A DNA stretch of 64,000 bases from positions 124,001 through 188,000 of the forward strand of contig JAZDXN010000030.1 of NCBI GenBank assembly GCA_037013495.1, read 5' to 3'. A model generated the notes under the pieces. It made no database searches, was not told the DNA's origin, and worked only from the letters and a program-made list of their open reading frames with translations. This document shows, one piece after another, positions 28,996-42,506 of this stretch. Positions within the stretch are counted from its first letter, which is position 1, and every line of letters starts with the position of its first letter. This DNA comes from Hippophae tibetana. Taxonomy: Eukaryota; Streptophyta; Magnoliopsida; Rosales; Elaeagnaceae. Made by a program: the position numbers and the translations under genes.

Positions 28996-31900
28996 TCAGA
29001 GTAAAATAAATTAGTTTAATGTAATTTTCTCTACCAAATGTCTTATTTTGTTTTGCAAAAATTAAAATATGTTATAATTATATAAAATAAATAAATTCAT
29101 TTTTACTATTTTATAATAAATGTATTAAAAATGTCATAAATAAATAAATAAAACATAAAGTTTTTCCTTTATGTGAAATAAATCATATTAAATAAAATCA
29201 CATATAAGTAGATACTATAAATATATATATTAGATTGAATGAAATAATTATTAACCAATTCAAAACATTTATTAGTGGTTGAAATATAATACGTTCCACA
29301 TGTATCTTAAAATTAGAAGAAATGGGAAAACCAAGATTAAGAGACAAGGGGATTACCCTTTGTGGTGTCGATACCCTAGACATAATCGTGCAATATCCAA
29401 CCAAATTATGCACGTAATTGTTAAACTTATACAAAAAACAGTTAATGATAATTTATACATACGTAATTTTGGTATCATATTATAAGCTAATAAATATTTT
29501 ACATATTTTGTTAATATTTATTTGAATTCTTACTTTTATAATTAGAAATATGTCTAACAATTCTACAAACATAAATACGGATTGCCAAATTTCATAAATT
29601 ATCAAGATACAAAAATTACTCGTTTGCATGCGACCATGCATACAATAAATTTGTATGGTCCATTAGATTTTCAATTATATATATATATTATCTTCTACAA
29701 GTTCGATATGATGTATTACCATTATTCTCCCTACAAACTACTTCTATATATAAGTTAATATAATTGAAAATCATTTTTTTACCAACTAATTTAGAGTAAA
29801 ATAAATTGGTTAAATGTAATTTTCTCTACCAAATGTCTTACTTTATTTTGCAAAAATTAAAATATGTTAAAGTTATATAAAATAAATAAACTCACTTTTA
29901 CTATTTTATTATAAATGTATTAAAAATGTTATAAATAAATAAATAAATAATACATAAAGTTTTTCCTTTATGTGAATTAAATCAATTTAAATAAAATCAC
30001 ATATAAGTAGATACTATAAATATATATATTAGATTGAATGAAATCATTATTTACCAATTAAAAAAAGCTATTAGTGGTTGAAATATCATACATTCCACAT
30101 GTATCTAAAAAGTAGGAGAAATTGGAAAACCAATATTAAGAGACAAGGGGATTACCCTTTGTGGTGTCGATACAATAGACATAATCATGCAATATCCAAC
30201 CAAATTATGCAGGTAATTGTTAAACTTATACAAATAACAGTTGATGATAATTTATACATACGTAATTTTGGTATCATATTATAAGCTAATAAATATTTTA
30301 CATATTTTGTTAATATTTATTGGAATTCTTACTTTTATAATTAGGAATATGTCTACCAATTCTACAAACATAAATACGGATTGCCAAATTTCATAAATTA
30401 TCACGATACAAAAATTACTCGTTTGCATGCGACCATGCATACAATAAATTTGTATGGTCCATTAGATTTTCAATTATATATATATTATCTTCTACAAGTT
30501 CGATATGATGTATTACCATTATTCTCCCTACAAACTACTTCTATATATAAGTTAATATAATTGAAAATCATTTTTTTACCAACTAATTTAGAGTAAAATA
30601 AATTGGTTAAATGTAATTTTCTCTACCAAATGTCTTACTTTATTTTGCAAAAATTAAAATATGTTAAAGTTATATAAAATAAATAAACTCACTTTTACTA
30701 TTTTATTATAAATGTATTAAAAATGTTATAAATAAATAAATAAATAATACATAAAGTTTTTCCTTTATGTGAATTAAATCAATTTAAATAAAATCACATA
30801 TAAGTAGATACTATAAATATATATATTAGATTGAATGAAATCATTATTTACCAATTAAAAAAAGCTATTAGTAGTTGAAATATCATACATTCCACATGTA
30901 TCTAAAAAGTAGGAGAAATTGGAAAACCAATATTAAGAGACAAGGGGATTACCCTTTGTGGTGTCGATACAATAGACATAATCATGCAATATCCAACCAA
31001 ATTATGCAGGTAATTGTAAAACTTATACAAAAAACAGTAGATGATAATTTATACATACGTAATTTTAGTATCATATTATGAGCTAATAAATATTTTACAT
31101 ATTTGGTTAATATTTCTTTGAAGTCTTACTTTTATAATTAGGAATATATCTAACAATTCTACAAACATAAATACGGATTGCCAAAATTCATAAATTATCT
31201 CGATACAAAAATTCATCGTTTGCATGCAAACATTCAAACAATAAATTTGTATTGTATATAAGATCTCCAAATATAACTATATTATCTTCTACAAGTTCAA
31301 TATGATGTATTACCATTATTCTCCCTACAAACTTCTTATATATATTAGTTAATATAACTGAAAATCATTTTTTTTTGCCGACTCATTCAGAGTAAAATAA
31401 ATTAGTTTAATGTAATTTTCTCTACCAAATGTCTTATTTTGTTTTGCAAAAATTAAAATATGTTATAATTATATAAAATAAATAAATTCATTTTTACTAT
31501 TTTATAATAAATGTATTAAAAATGTCATAAATAAATAAATAAAACATAAAGTTTTTCCTTTATGTGAAATAAATCATATTAAATAAAATCACATATAAGT
31601 AGATACTATAAATATATATATTAGATTGAATGAAATAATTATTAACCAATTCAAAACATTTATTAGTGGTTGAAATATAATACGTTCCACATGTATCTTA
31701 AAATTAGAAGAAATGGGAAAACCAAGATTAAGAGACAAGGGGATTACCCTTTGCGGTGTCGATACCCTAGACATAATCGTGCTATATCCAGCCAAATTAT
31801 GCAGGTAATTGTTAAACTTATACAAATAACATTTGATGATATTTTATACATACGTAATTTTGGTATCATATTATGAGCTAATAAATATTTTACATATTTT

Positions 31901-32975
31901 GTTAATATTTATTTGAATTCTTACTTTTATAATAAGGAATATGTCTAACAATTCTACAAACATAAATACGGATTGCCAAATTTCATAAATTATCACGATA
32001 CAAAAATTACTCGTTTGCATGCGACCATGCATACAATAAATTTGTATGGTCCATTAGATTTTCAATTATATATATATTATCTTCTACAAGTTCGATATGA
32101 TGTATTACCATTATTCTCCCTACAAACTATTTCTATATATAAGTTAATATAACTGAAAATTATTTTTTTTTGCCAACTAATTCTAAGTAAAATAAATTGG
32201 TTTAATGTAATTTTCTCTACCAAATGTCTTATTTTGTTTTACAAAAATTAAAATATGTTAAAGTTATATAAAATAAATAAATTCACTTTTAGTATTTTAT
32301 AATAAATGTATTAAAAATGTTATAAATAAATAAATAATACATAAATTTTTTCCTTTATTTGAAATAAATAATATTAACTAAAATCACTTATAAGTAGATA
32401 CTATAAAAATATATATTAGATTGAATGAAATCATTATTTACCAATTAAAAAAAGCTATTATTGGTTGAAATATCATACATTCCACATGTATCTTAAAAGT
32501 AGGAGAAATTTGAAAACCAAGATTAAGAGACAAGGGGATTACCCTTTGTGGTGTAGATACCCTAGACATGATTGTGCAATATCCAACCAAATTATGAAGG
32601 TAATTGTTAAACTTATACAAATAAAACAATATGATAATTTATACATACGTAATTTTAGTGTCATATTATGAGTTAATAAATATTTTACATATTTTGTTGA
32701 TATTTATTTGAATTCTTACTTTTATAATTAGGAATATGTCTAACAATTCTACAAACATATATACGGATTGCCAAATTTCATAAATTATCACGATACAAAA
32801 ATTACCCGTTTGTCTGCGACCATGCAAACAATAAATTTGTATGGTCCATTAGATTTACAATTATATATATATTATCTTCTACATGTTCGATATGATGTAT
32901 TACCATTACTCTCCCTACAAACCACTTCTATATATATGTTAATATAACTGAAAATCATTTTTTTTACCAACTAAT
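28996..32975. repeat. 3981-bp pentamer HOR, copy 2 (U38-U42)
   Basis: Monomers start at 28996, 29791, 30588, 31387 and 32182. Collinear with copy 1 at an offset of 3981 bp and nearly identical until about 32965. There copy 2 ends in TTTTTTTTACCAACTAATTC while copy 1 ends in TTGCCGACTCATTC. That marks the duplication boundary in the poly-T tract. Confidence 0.93.
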
Positions 32976-35900
32976 TCAGAGTAAAATAAATTGGTTTAAT
33001 GTAATTTTCTCTACCAAATGTTTTATTTTGTTTTGCAATAATTAAAATATGTTAAAGTTATATAAAATAAATAAAATCACTTTTACTATTTTATAATAAG
33101 TGTATTAAAAATGTTATAAATAAATAAATAATACATAAAGTTTTTCATTTATGTGAAATAAATCATATTAAATAAAATCACATATAAGTAGATACTATAA
33201 ATATATATATTAGATTGAATGAAATCATTATTTACAAATTAAAAAAAGCTATTAGTGGTTGAAATATCATACATTTCACATGTATCTTAAAAGTAGGAGA
33301 AATTGGAAAACCAAGATTAAGAGACAAGGGGATTACCCTTTGTGGTGTCGATACCCTAGACATGATCGTGCAATATCCAACAAAATTATGCACGTAATTG
33401 TTAAACTTATAAAAATAACAGTAGATTATAATTTATACATACGTAATTTTGGTATCATATTATGAGCTAATAAATATTTTACATATTTTGTTAATATTTC
33501 TTTGAAGTCTTACTTCAATAATTAGGAATATGTCTAACAATTCTACAAACATAAATACGGATTGCCAAATTTCATAAATTATCACGATACAAAAATTACT
33601 CGTTTGCATGCGACCATGCAAACAATAAATTTGTATGGTCCATTAGATTTTCAATTATATATATATATTATCTTGTACAAGTTCGATATGATGTATTACC
33701 ATTACTCTCCCTACAAACTACTTCTATATATAGGTTAATATAATTGAAAATAATTTTTTTTACAAACTAATTCAGAGTAAAATAAATTGGTTAAATGTAA
33801 TTTTCTCTACCAAATGTCTTATTTTGTTTTGCAATAATTAAAATATGTTAAAGTTATATAAAATAAATGAAATCACTTTTACTATTTTATAATAAATGTA
33901 TTAAAAATGTTATAAATAAATAAATAATACATAAATTTTTTCCTTTATTTGAAATAAATCATATTAACTAAAATCACTTATAAGTAGATACTATAAATAT
34001 ATATATTAGATTGAAAGAAATCATTATTTACCAATTAAAAAAAGCTATTAGTGGTATAAATATCATACATTCCACATGTATCTTAAAAGTAGGAGAAATT
34101 TGAAAACCAAGATTAAGAGACAAGGGGATTACCCTTTGTGGTGTCGATACCCTAGACATGATCGTGCAATATCCAACCAAATTATGTAGGTAATTGTTAA
34201 ACTTATACAAATAAAACTAGATTATAATTTATACATACGTAATTTTAGTGTCATATTATGAGTTAATAAATATTTTACATATTTTGTTGATATTTATTTC
34301 AATTCTTACTTTTATAATTAGGAATATGTCTAACAATTCTACAAACATAAATACGGATTGCCAAATTTCATAAATTATCACGATACAAAATTACTCGTTT
34401 GTATGCGACCAGGCAAACAATAAATTTGTATGGTCCATTAGATTTTCAATTATATATATATTATCATCTACAAGTTCGATATGATGTATTACAATTATTC
34501 TCCATACAAACTACTTCTATATATAAGTTAATATAACTGAAAATCATTTTTTTTACCAACTAATTCAGAGTAAAATAAATTTCTTTAATCTAATTTTCTC
34601 TACCAAATGTCATATTTTGTTTTGTAAAAATTAAAATATGTTAATGTTATATAAAATAAATAAACTCACTTTTACTATTTTATAATAAATGTATTAAAAA
34701 TGTTATAAATAAATAAATAATACATAAAGTTTTTTCTTTATGTGAAATAAAGCATATTAAATAAAATCACATATAAGTAGATACTATAAATATATATATT
34801 AGATTTAATGAAATCATTATTTACCAATTAAAAAAAGCTATTAGTGGTTGAAATATCATACATTCCACATGTATCTTAAAAGTAGGAGAAATTGGAAAAT
34901 CAAGATTAAGAGACAAAGGGATTACCCTTTGTGGTGTCGATACCCTAGACATGATCGTGCAATATCCAACCAAATTATGCAGGTAATTGTTAAACTTATA
35001 CAAATAAAACTAGATGATAATTTATAAATACGTAATTTTAGTGTCATATTATGAGTTAATAAATATTTTACATATTTTGTTGATATTTATTTGAATTCTT
35101 ACTTTTATAATTAGGAATATGTCTAACAATTCTACAAACATAAATACGGATTGCCAAATTTCATAAATTATCACGATACAAAAATTACTCGTTTGAATGC
35201 GACCATGCAAACAATAAATTTGTATGGTCCATTAGATTTTCAATTATATATATATTATCTTCTCCAAGTGCGATATGATGTATTACCATTACTCTCCCTA
35301 CAAACTACTTCTATATATAGGTTAATATAACTGAATATCATTTTTTTTACCAACTAATTCAGAGTAAAATAAATTGGTTTAATGTAATTTTCTCTACCAA
35401 ATGTCTTATTTTGTTTTGCAAAAATTAAAATATGTTAAAGTTATATAAACTAAATAAACTCACTTTTACTATTTTATAATAAATGTATTAAAAATGTTAT
35501 AAATAAATAAATAATACATAAATTTTTTCCTTTATTTGAAATAAATCATATTAACTAAAATCACTTATAAGTAGATACTATAAATATATATACTAGATTG
35601 AATGAAATTATTATTTACCAATTAAAAAATGCTATTAGTGGTTGAAATATCATACATTCCACATGTATCTTAAAAGTTGGAGAAATTGGAAAAGCAAGAT
35701 TAAGAGACAGGGGGATTACCCTTTGTGGTGTCGATACCCTAGACATGATCGTGCAATATCCAACAAAATTATGCACGTAATTGTTAAACTTATACAAATA
35801 ACAGTAGATTATAATTTATACATACGTAATTTTGGTATCATATTATGAGCTAATAAATATTTTACATATTTTGTTAATATTTCTTTGAAGTCTTACTTTT

Positions 35901-38900
35901 ATAATTAGGAATATGCCTAACAAATCATCAAACATAAATACGGATTGCCAAATTTCATAAATTATCACGATACAAAAATTACTCGTTTGCATGCGACCAT
36001 GCAAACAATAAATTTGTATGGTCCATTAGATTTTCAATTATATATATATTATCTTCTACAAGTTCGATATGATGTATTACCATTATTCTCCCTACAAACT
36101 ACTTCTATATATAAGTTAATATAACTGAAAATCATTTTTTTTACCAACTAATTAAGAGTAAAATAAATTGGTTTAATGTAATTTTCTCTACCAAATGTCA
36201 TATTTTGTTTTGCAAAAATTAAAATATGTTAAAGTTATATAAAATAAATAAACTCACTTTTACTATTTTATAATAAATGTATTAAAAATGTTATAAATAA
36301 ATAAATAATACATAAAGTTTTTTCTTTATGTGAAATAAAGCATATTAAATAAAATCACATATAAGTAGATACTATAAATATATATACTAGATTGAATGAA
36401 ATTATTATTTACCAATTCAAAAATGCTATTAGTGGTTGAAATATCATACATTCCACATGTATCTTAAAAGTAGGAGAAATTGGAAAACCAAGATTAAGAG
36501 ACAGGGGGATTACCCTTTGTGGTGTCGATACCCTAGACATGATCGTGCAATATCCAACAAAATTATGCACGTAATTGTTAAACTTATACAAATAACAGTA
36601 GATTATAATTTATACATACGTAATTTTGGTATCATATTATGAGCTAATAAATATTTTACATATTTTGTTAATATTTCTTTGAAGTCTTACTTTTATAATT
36701 AGGAATATGCCTAACAATTCATCAAACATAAATACGGATTGCCAAATTTCATAAATTATCACGATACAAAAATTACTCGTTTGCATGCGACCATCCAAAC
36801 AATAAATTTGTATGGTCCATTAGATTTTCAATTATATATATATTATCTTCTACAAGTTCGATATGATGTATTACCATTATTCTCCCTACAAACTACTTCT
36901 ATATATAAGTTAATATAACTGAAAATCATTTTTTTTACCAACTAATTCAGAGTAAAATAAATTGGTTTAATGTAATTTTCTATACCAAATGTCATATTTT
37001 GTTTTGCAAAAATTAAAATATGTTAAAGTTATATAAAATAAATAAACTCACTTTTACTATTTTATAATAAATGTATTAAAAATGTTATAAATAAATAAAT
37101 AATACATAAAGTTTTTTCTTTATGTGAAATAAAGCATATTAAATAAAATCACATATAAGTAGATACTATAAATATATATACTAGATTGAATGAAATTATT
37201 ATTTACCAATTAAAAAATGCTATTAGTGGTTGAAATATCATACATTCCACATGTATCTTAAAAGTAGGAGAAATTGGAAAACCAAGATTAAGAGACAGGG
37301 GGATTACCCTTTGTGGTGTCGATACCCTAGACATGATCGTGCAATATCCAACAAAATTATGCACGTAATTGTTAAACTTATACAAATAACAGTAGATTAT
37401 AATTTATACATACGTAATTTTGGTATCATATTATGAGCTAATAAATATTTTACATATTTTGTTAATATTTCTTTGAAGTCTTACTTTTATAATTAGGAAT
37501 ATGCCTAACAAATCATCAAACATAAATACGGATTGCCAAATTTCATAAATTATCACGATACAAAAATTACTCGTTTGCATGCGACCATGCAAACAATAAA
37601 TTTGTATGGTCTATTAGATTTTCAATTATATATATATTATCTTCTACAAGTTCGATATGATGTATTACCATTATTCTCCCTACAAACTACTTCTATATAT
37701 AAGTTAATATAACTGAAAATCATTTTTTTTACCAACTAATTAAGAGTAAAATAAATTGGTTTAATGTAATTTTCTCTACCAAATGTCATATTTTGTTTTG
37801 CAAAAATTAAAATATGTTAAAGTTATATAAAATAAATAAACTCACTTTTACTATTTTATAATAAATGTATTAAAAATGTTATAAATAAATAAATAATACA
37901 TAAAGTTTTTTCTTTATGTGAAATAAAGCATATTAAATAAAATCACATATAAGTAGATACTATAAATATATATACTAGATTGAATGAAATTATTATTTAC
38001 CAATTCAAAAATGCTATTAGTGGTTGAAATATCATACATTCCACATGTATCTTAAAAGTAGGAGAAATTGGAAAACCAAGATTAAGAGACAGGGGGATTA
38101 CCCTTTGTGGTGTCGATACCCTAGACATGATCGTGCAATATCCAACAAAATTATGCACGTAATTGTTAAACTTATACAAATAACAGTAGATTATAATTTA
38201 TACATACGTAATTTTGGTATCATATTATGAGCTAATAAATATTTTACATATTTTGTTAATATTTCTTTGAAGTCTTACTTTTATAATTAGGAATATGCCT
38301 AACAAATCATCAAACATAAATACGGATTGCCAAATTTCATAAATTATCACGATACAAAAATTACTCGTTTGCATGCGACCATGCAAACAATAAATTTGTA
38401 TGGTCCATTAGATTTTCAATTATATATATATTATCTTCTACAAGTTCGATATGATGTATTACCATTATTCTCCCTACAAACTACTTCTATATATAAGTTA
38501 ATATAACTGAAAATCATTTTTTTTACCAACTAATTCAGAGTAAAATAAATTGGTTTAATGTAATTTTCTCTACCAAATGTCATATTTTGTTTTGCAAAAA
38601 TTAAAATATGTTAAAGTTATATAAAATAAATAAACTCACTTTTACTATTTTATAATAAATGTATTAAAAATGTTATAAATAAATAAATAATACATAAAGT
38701 TTTTTCTTTATGTGAAATAAAGCATATTAAATAAAATCACATATAAGTAGATACTATAAATATATATACTAGATTGAATGAAATTATTATTTACCAATTC
38801 AAAAATGCTATTAGTGGTTGAAATATCATACATTCCACATGTATCTTAAAAGTAGGAGAAATTGGAAAACCAAGATTAAGAGACAGGGGGATTACCCTTT

Positions 38901-41900
38901 GTGGTGTCGATACCCTAGACATCATCGTGCAATATCCAACAAAATTATGCACGTAATTGTTAAACTTATACAAATAACAGTAGATTATAATTTATACATA
39001 CGTAATTTTGGTATCATATTATGAGCTAATAAATATTTTACATATTTTGTTAATATTTCTTTGAAGTCTTACTTTTATAATTAGGAATATGCCTAACAAT
39101 TCATCAAACATAAATACGGATTGCCAAATTTCATAAATTATCACGATACAAAAATTACTCGTTTGCATGCGACCATCCAAACAATAAATTTGTATGGTCC
39201 ATTAGATTTTCAATTATATATATATTATCTTCTACAAGTTCGATATGATCTATTACCATTATTCTCCCTACAAACTACTTCTATATATAAGTTAATATAA
39301 CTGAAAATCATTTTTTTTTACCAACTAATTCAGAGTAAAATAAATTGGTTTAATGTAATTTTCTCTACCAAATGTCATATTTTGTTTTGCAAAAATTAAA
39401 ATATGTTAAAGTTATATAAAATAAATAAACTCACTTTTACTATTTTATAATAAATGTATTAAAAATGTTATAAATAAATAAATAATACATAAAGTTTTTT
39501 CTTTATGTGAAATAAAGCATATTAAATAAAATCACATATAAGTAGATACTATAAATATATATACTAGATTGAATGAAATTATTATTTACCAATTAAAAAA
39601 TGCTATTAGTGGTTGAAATATCATACATTCCACATGTATCTTAAAAGTAGGAGAAATTGGAAAACCAAGATTAAGAGACAGGGGGATTACCCTTTGTGGT
39701 GTCGATACCCTAGACATGATCGTGCAATATCCAACAAAATTATGCACGTAATTGTTAAACTTATACAAATAACAGTAGATTATAATTTATACATGCTTAA
39801 TTTTGGTATCATATTATGAGCTAATAAATATTTTACATATTTTGTTAATATTTTTTTGAAGTCTTACTTTTATAATTAGGAATATGTCTAACAATTCTAC
39901 AAACATAAATACGGAATTCCAAAATTCATAAATTATCTCGATACAAAAATTCCTCGTTTGCAGGCAAACATTCAAACAATAAATTTGTATTGTATATATG
40001 ATCTCCAAATATAACTATATTATCTTCTGCAAGTTCAATATGATGTGTTACCATTATTCTCCCTACAAACAGCTTCTATATATAGGTTAATATAACTGAA
40101 AATTATTTTTTTGCCAACTAATTCAGAGTAAAATAAATTGGTTTAATGTAATTTTCTCTACCAAATGTCATATTTTGTTTTGCAAAAATTAAAATATGTT
40201 AAAGTTATATAAAATAAATAAACTCACTTTTACTATTTTATAATAAATGTATTAAAAATGTTATAAATAAATAAATAATACATAAAGTTTTTTCTTTATG
40301 TGAAATAAAGCATATTAAATAAAATCACATATAAGTAGATACTATAAATATATATACTAGATTGAATGAAATTATTATTTACCAATTAAAAAATGCTATT
40401 AGTGGTTGAAATATCATACATTCCACATGTATCTTAAAAGTAGGAGAAATTGGAAAACCAAGATTAAGAGACAGGGGGATTACCCTTTGTGGTGTCGATA
40501 CCCTAGACATGATCATGCAATATCCAACAAAATTATGCACGTAATTGTTAAACTTATACAAATAACAGTAGATTATAATTTATACATACGTAATTTTGGT
40601 ATCATATTATGAGCTAATAAATATTTTACATATTTTGTTAATATTTCTTTGAAGTCTTACTTTTATAATTAGGAATATGCCTAACAATTCATCAAACATA
40701 AATACGGATTGCCAAATTTCATAAATTATCACGATACAAAAATTACTCGTTTGCATGCGACCATCCAAACAATAAATTTGTATGGTCCATTAGATTTTCA
40801 ATTATATATATATTATCTTCTACAAGTTCGATATGATGTATTACCATTATTCTCCCTACAAACTACTTCTATATATAAGTTAATATAACTGAAAATCATT
40901 TTTTTTACCAACTAATTCAGAGTAAAATAAATTGGTTTAATGTAATTTTCTATACCAAATGTCATATTTTGTTTTGCAAAAATTAAAATATGTTAAAGTT
41001 ATATAAAATAAATAAACTCACTTTTACTATTTTATAATAAATGTATTAAAAATGTTATAAATAAATAAATAATACATAAAGTTTTTTCTTTATGTGAAAT
41101 AAAGCATATTAAATAAAATCACATATAAGTAGATACTATAAATATATATACTAGATTGAATGAAATTATTATTTACCAATTAAAAAATGCTATTAGTGGT
41201 TGAAATATCATACATTCCACATGTATCTTAAAAGTAGGAGAAATTGGAAAACCAAGATTAAGAGACAGGGGGATTACCCTTTGTGGTGTCGATACCCTAG
41301 ACATGATCGTGCAATATCCAACAAAATTATGCACGTAATTGTTAAACTTATACAAATAACAGTAGATTATAATTTATACATACGTAATTTTGGTATCATA
41401 TTATGAGCTAATAAATATTTTACATATTTTGTTAATATTTCTTTGAAGTCTTACTTTTATAATTAGGAATATGCCTAACAATTCATCAAACATAAATACG
41501 GATTGCCAAATTTCATAAATTATCACGATACAAAAATTACTCGTTTGCATGCGACCATCCAAACAATAAATTTGTATGGTCCATTAGATTTTCAATTATA
41601 TATATATATTATCTTCTACAAGTTCGATATGATGTATTACCATTATTCTCCCTACAAACTACTTCTATATATAAGTTAATATAACTGAAAATCATTTTTT
41701 TTACCAACTAATTCAGAGTAAAATAAATTGGTTTAATGTAATTTTCTCTACCAAATGTCATATTTTGTTTTGCAAAAATTAAAATATGTTAAAGTTATAT
41801 AAAATAAATAAACTCACTTTTACTATTTTATAATAAATGTATTAAAAATGTTATAAATAAATAAATAATAGATAAAGTTTTTTCTTTATGTGAAATAAAG

Positions 41901-42506
41901 CATATTAAATAAAATCACATATAAGTAGATACTATAAATATATATACTAGATTGAATGAAATTATTATTTACCAATTCAAAAATGCTATTAGTGGTTGAA
42001 ATATCATACATTCCACATGTATCTTAAAAGTAGGAGAAATTGGAAAACCAAGATTAAGAGACAGGGGGATTACCCTTTGTGGTGTCGATACCCTAGACAT
42101 GATCGTGCAATATCCAACAAAATTATGCACGTAATTGTTAAACTTATACAAATAAGAGTAGATTATAATTTATACATACGTAATTTTAGTGTCATATTAT
42201 GAGCTAATAAATATTTTATATATTTTGTTAATATTTATTTGAATTCTTACTTTTATAATTAGGAATATGCCTAACAATTCTACAAACATAAATACGGATT
42301 GCCAAATTTCATAAATTATCACGATACAAAAATTACTCGTTTGCATGCGACAATGCATACAATAAATTTGTATGGTACATTAGATTTTCAATTATATATA
42401 TATTTTCTTCTACAAGTTCGATATGATGTATTACCATTATTCTCCCTACAAACTACTTCTATATATAAGTTAATATAACTGAAAATCATTTTTTTTACCA
42501 ACTAAT
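32976..42506. repeat. Block 7: U43-U54, fairly uniform alpha/B monomers
   Basis: Monomers start at 32976, 33772, 34565, 35359, 36153, 36947, 37741, 38535, 39330, 40123, 40917 and 41713, nearly all 793-796 bp. From U46 on most share GACAGGGGGATT, CCAACAAAATTATGCACG, TTTGAAGTC and CATCAAAC. A two-monomer rhythm is visible: the variant CTAATTAAGAGTAAA marks the starts of U47 and U49 (36153, 37741; 1588 bp apart). CCATCCAAAC replaces CCATGCAAAC in U47, U50, U52 and U53. U51 is a mosaic that switches to an A-type right half near 39792. Confidence 0.88.
39330..40122. repeat. U51: mosaic monomer, alpha/B left part, A-type right half
   Basis: Up to about 39790 it matches its neighbours U50 and U52. 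From TACATGCTTAATTTTGG (39790 onward) to its end it matches the odd monomers of the 3165-bp HOR (U55, U57 and so on), including GGAATTCCAAAATTC and TTTGCAGGCAAAC, where the palindrome centre is broken. U51 is therefore either a source of, or a conversion product from, that HOR. Confidence 0.85.
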
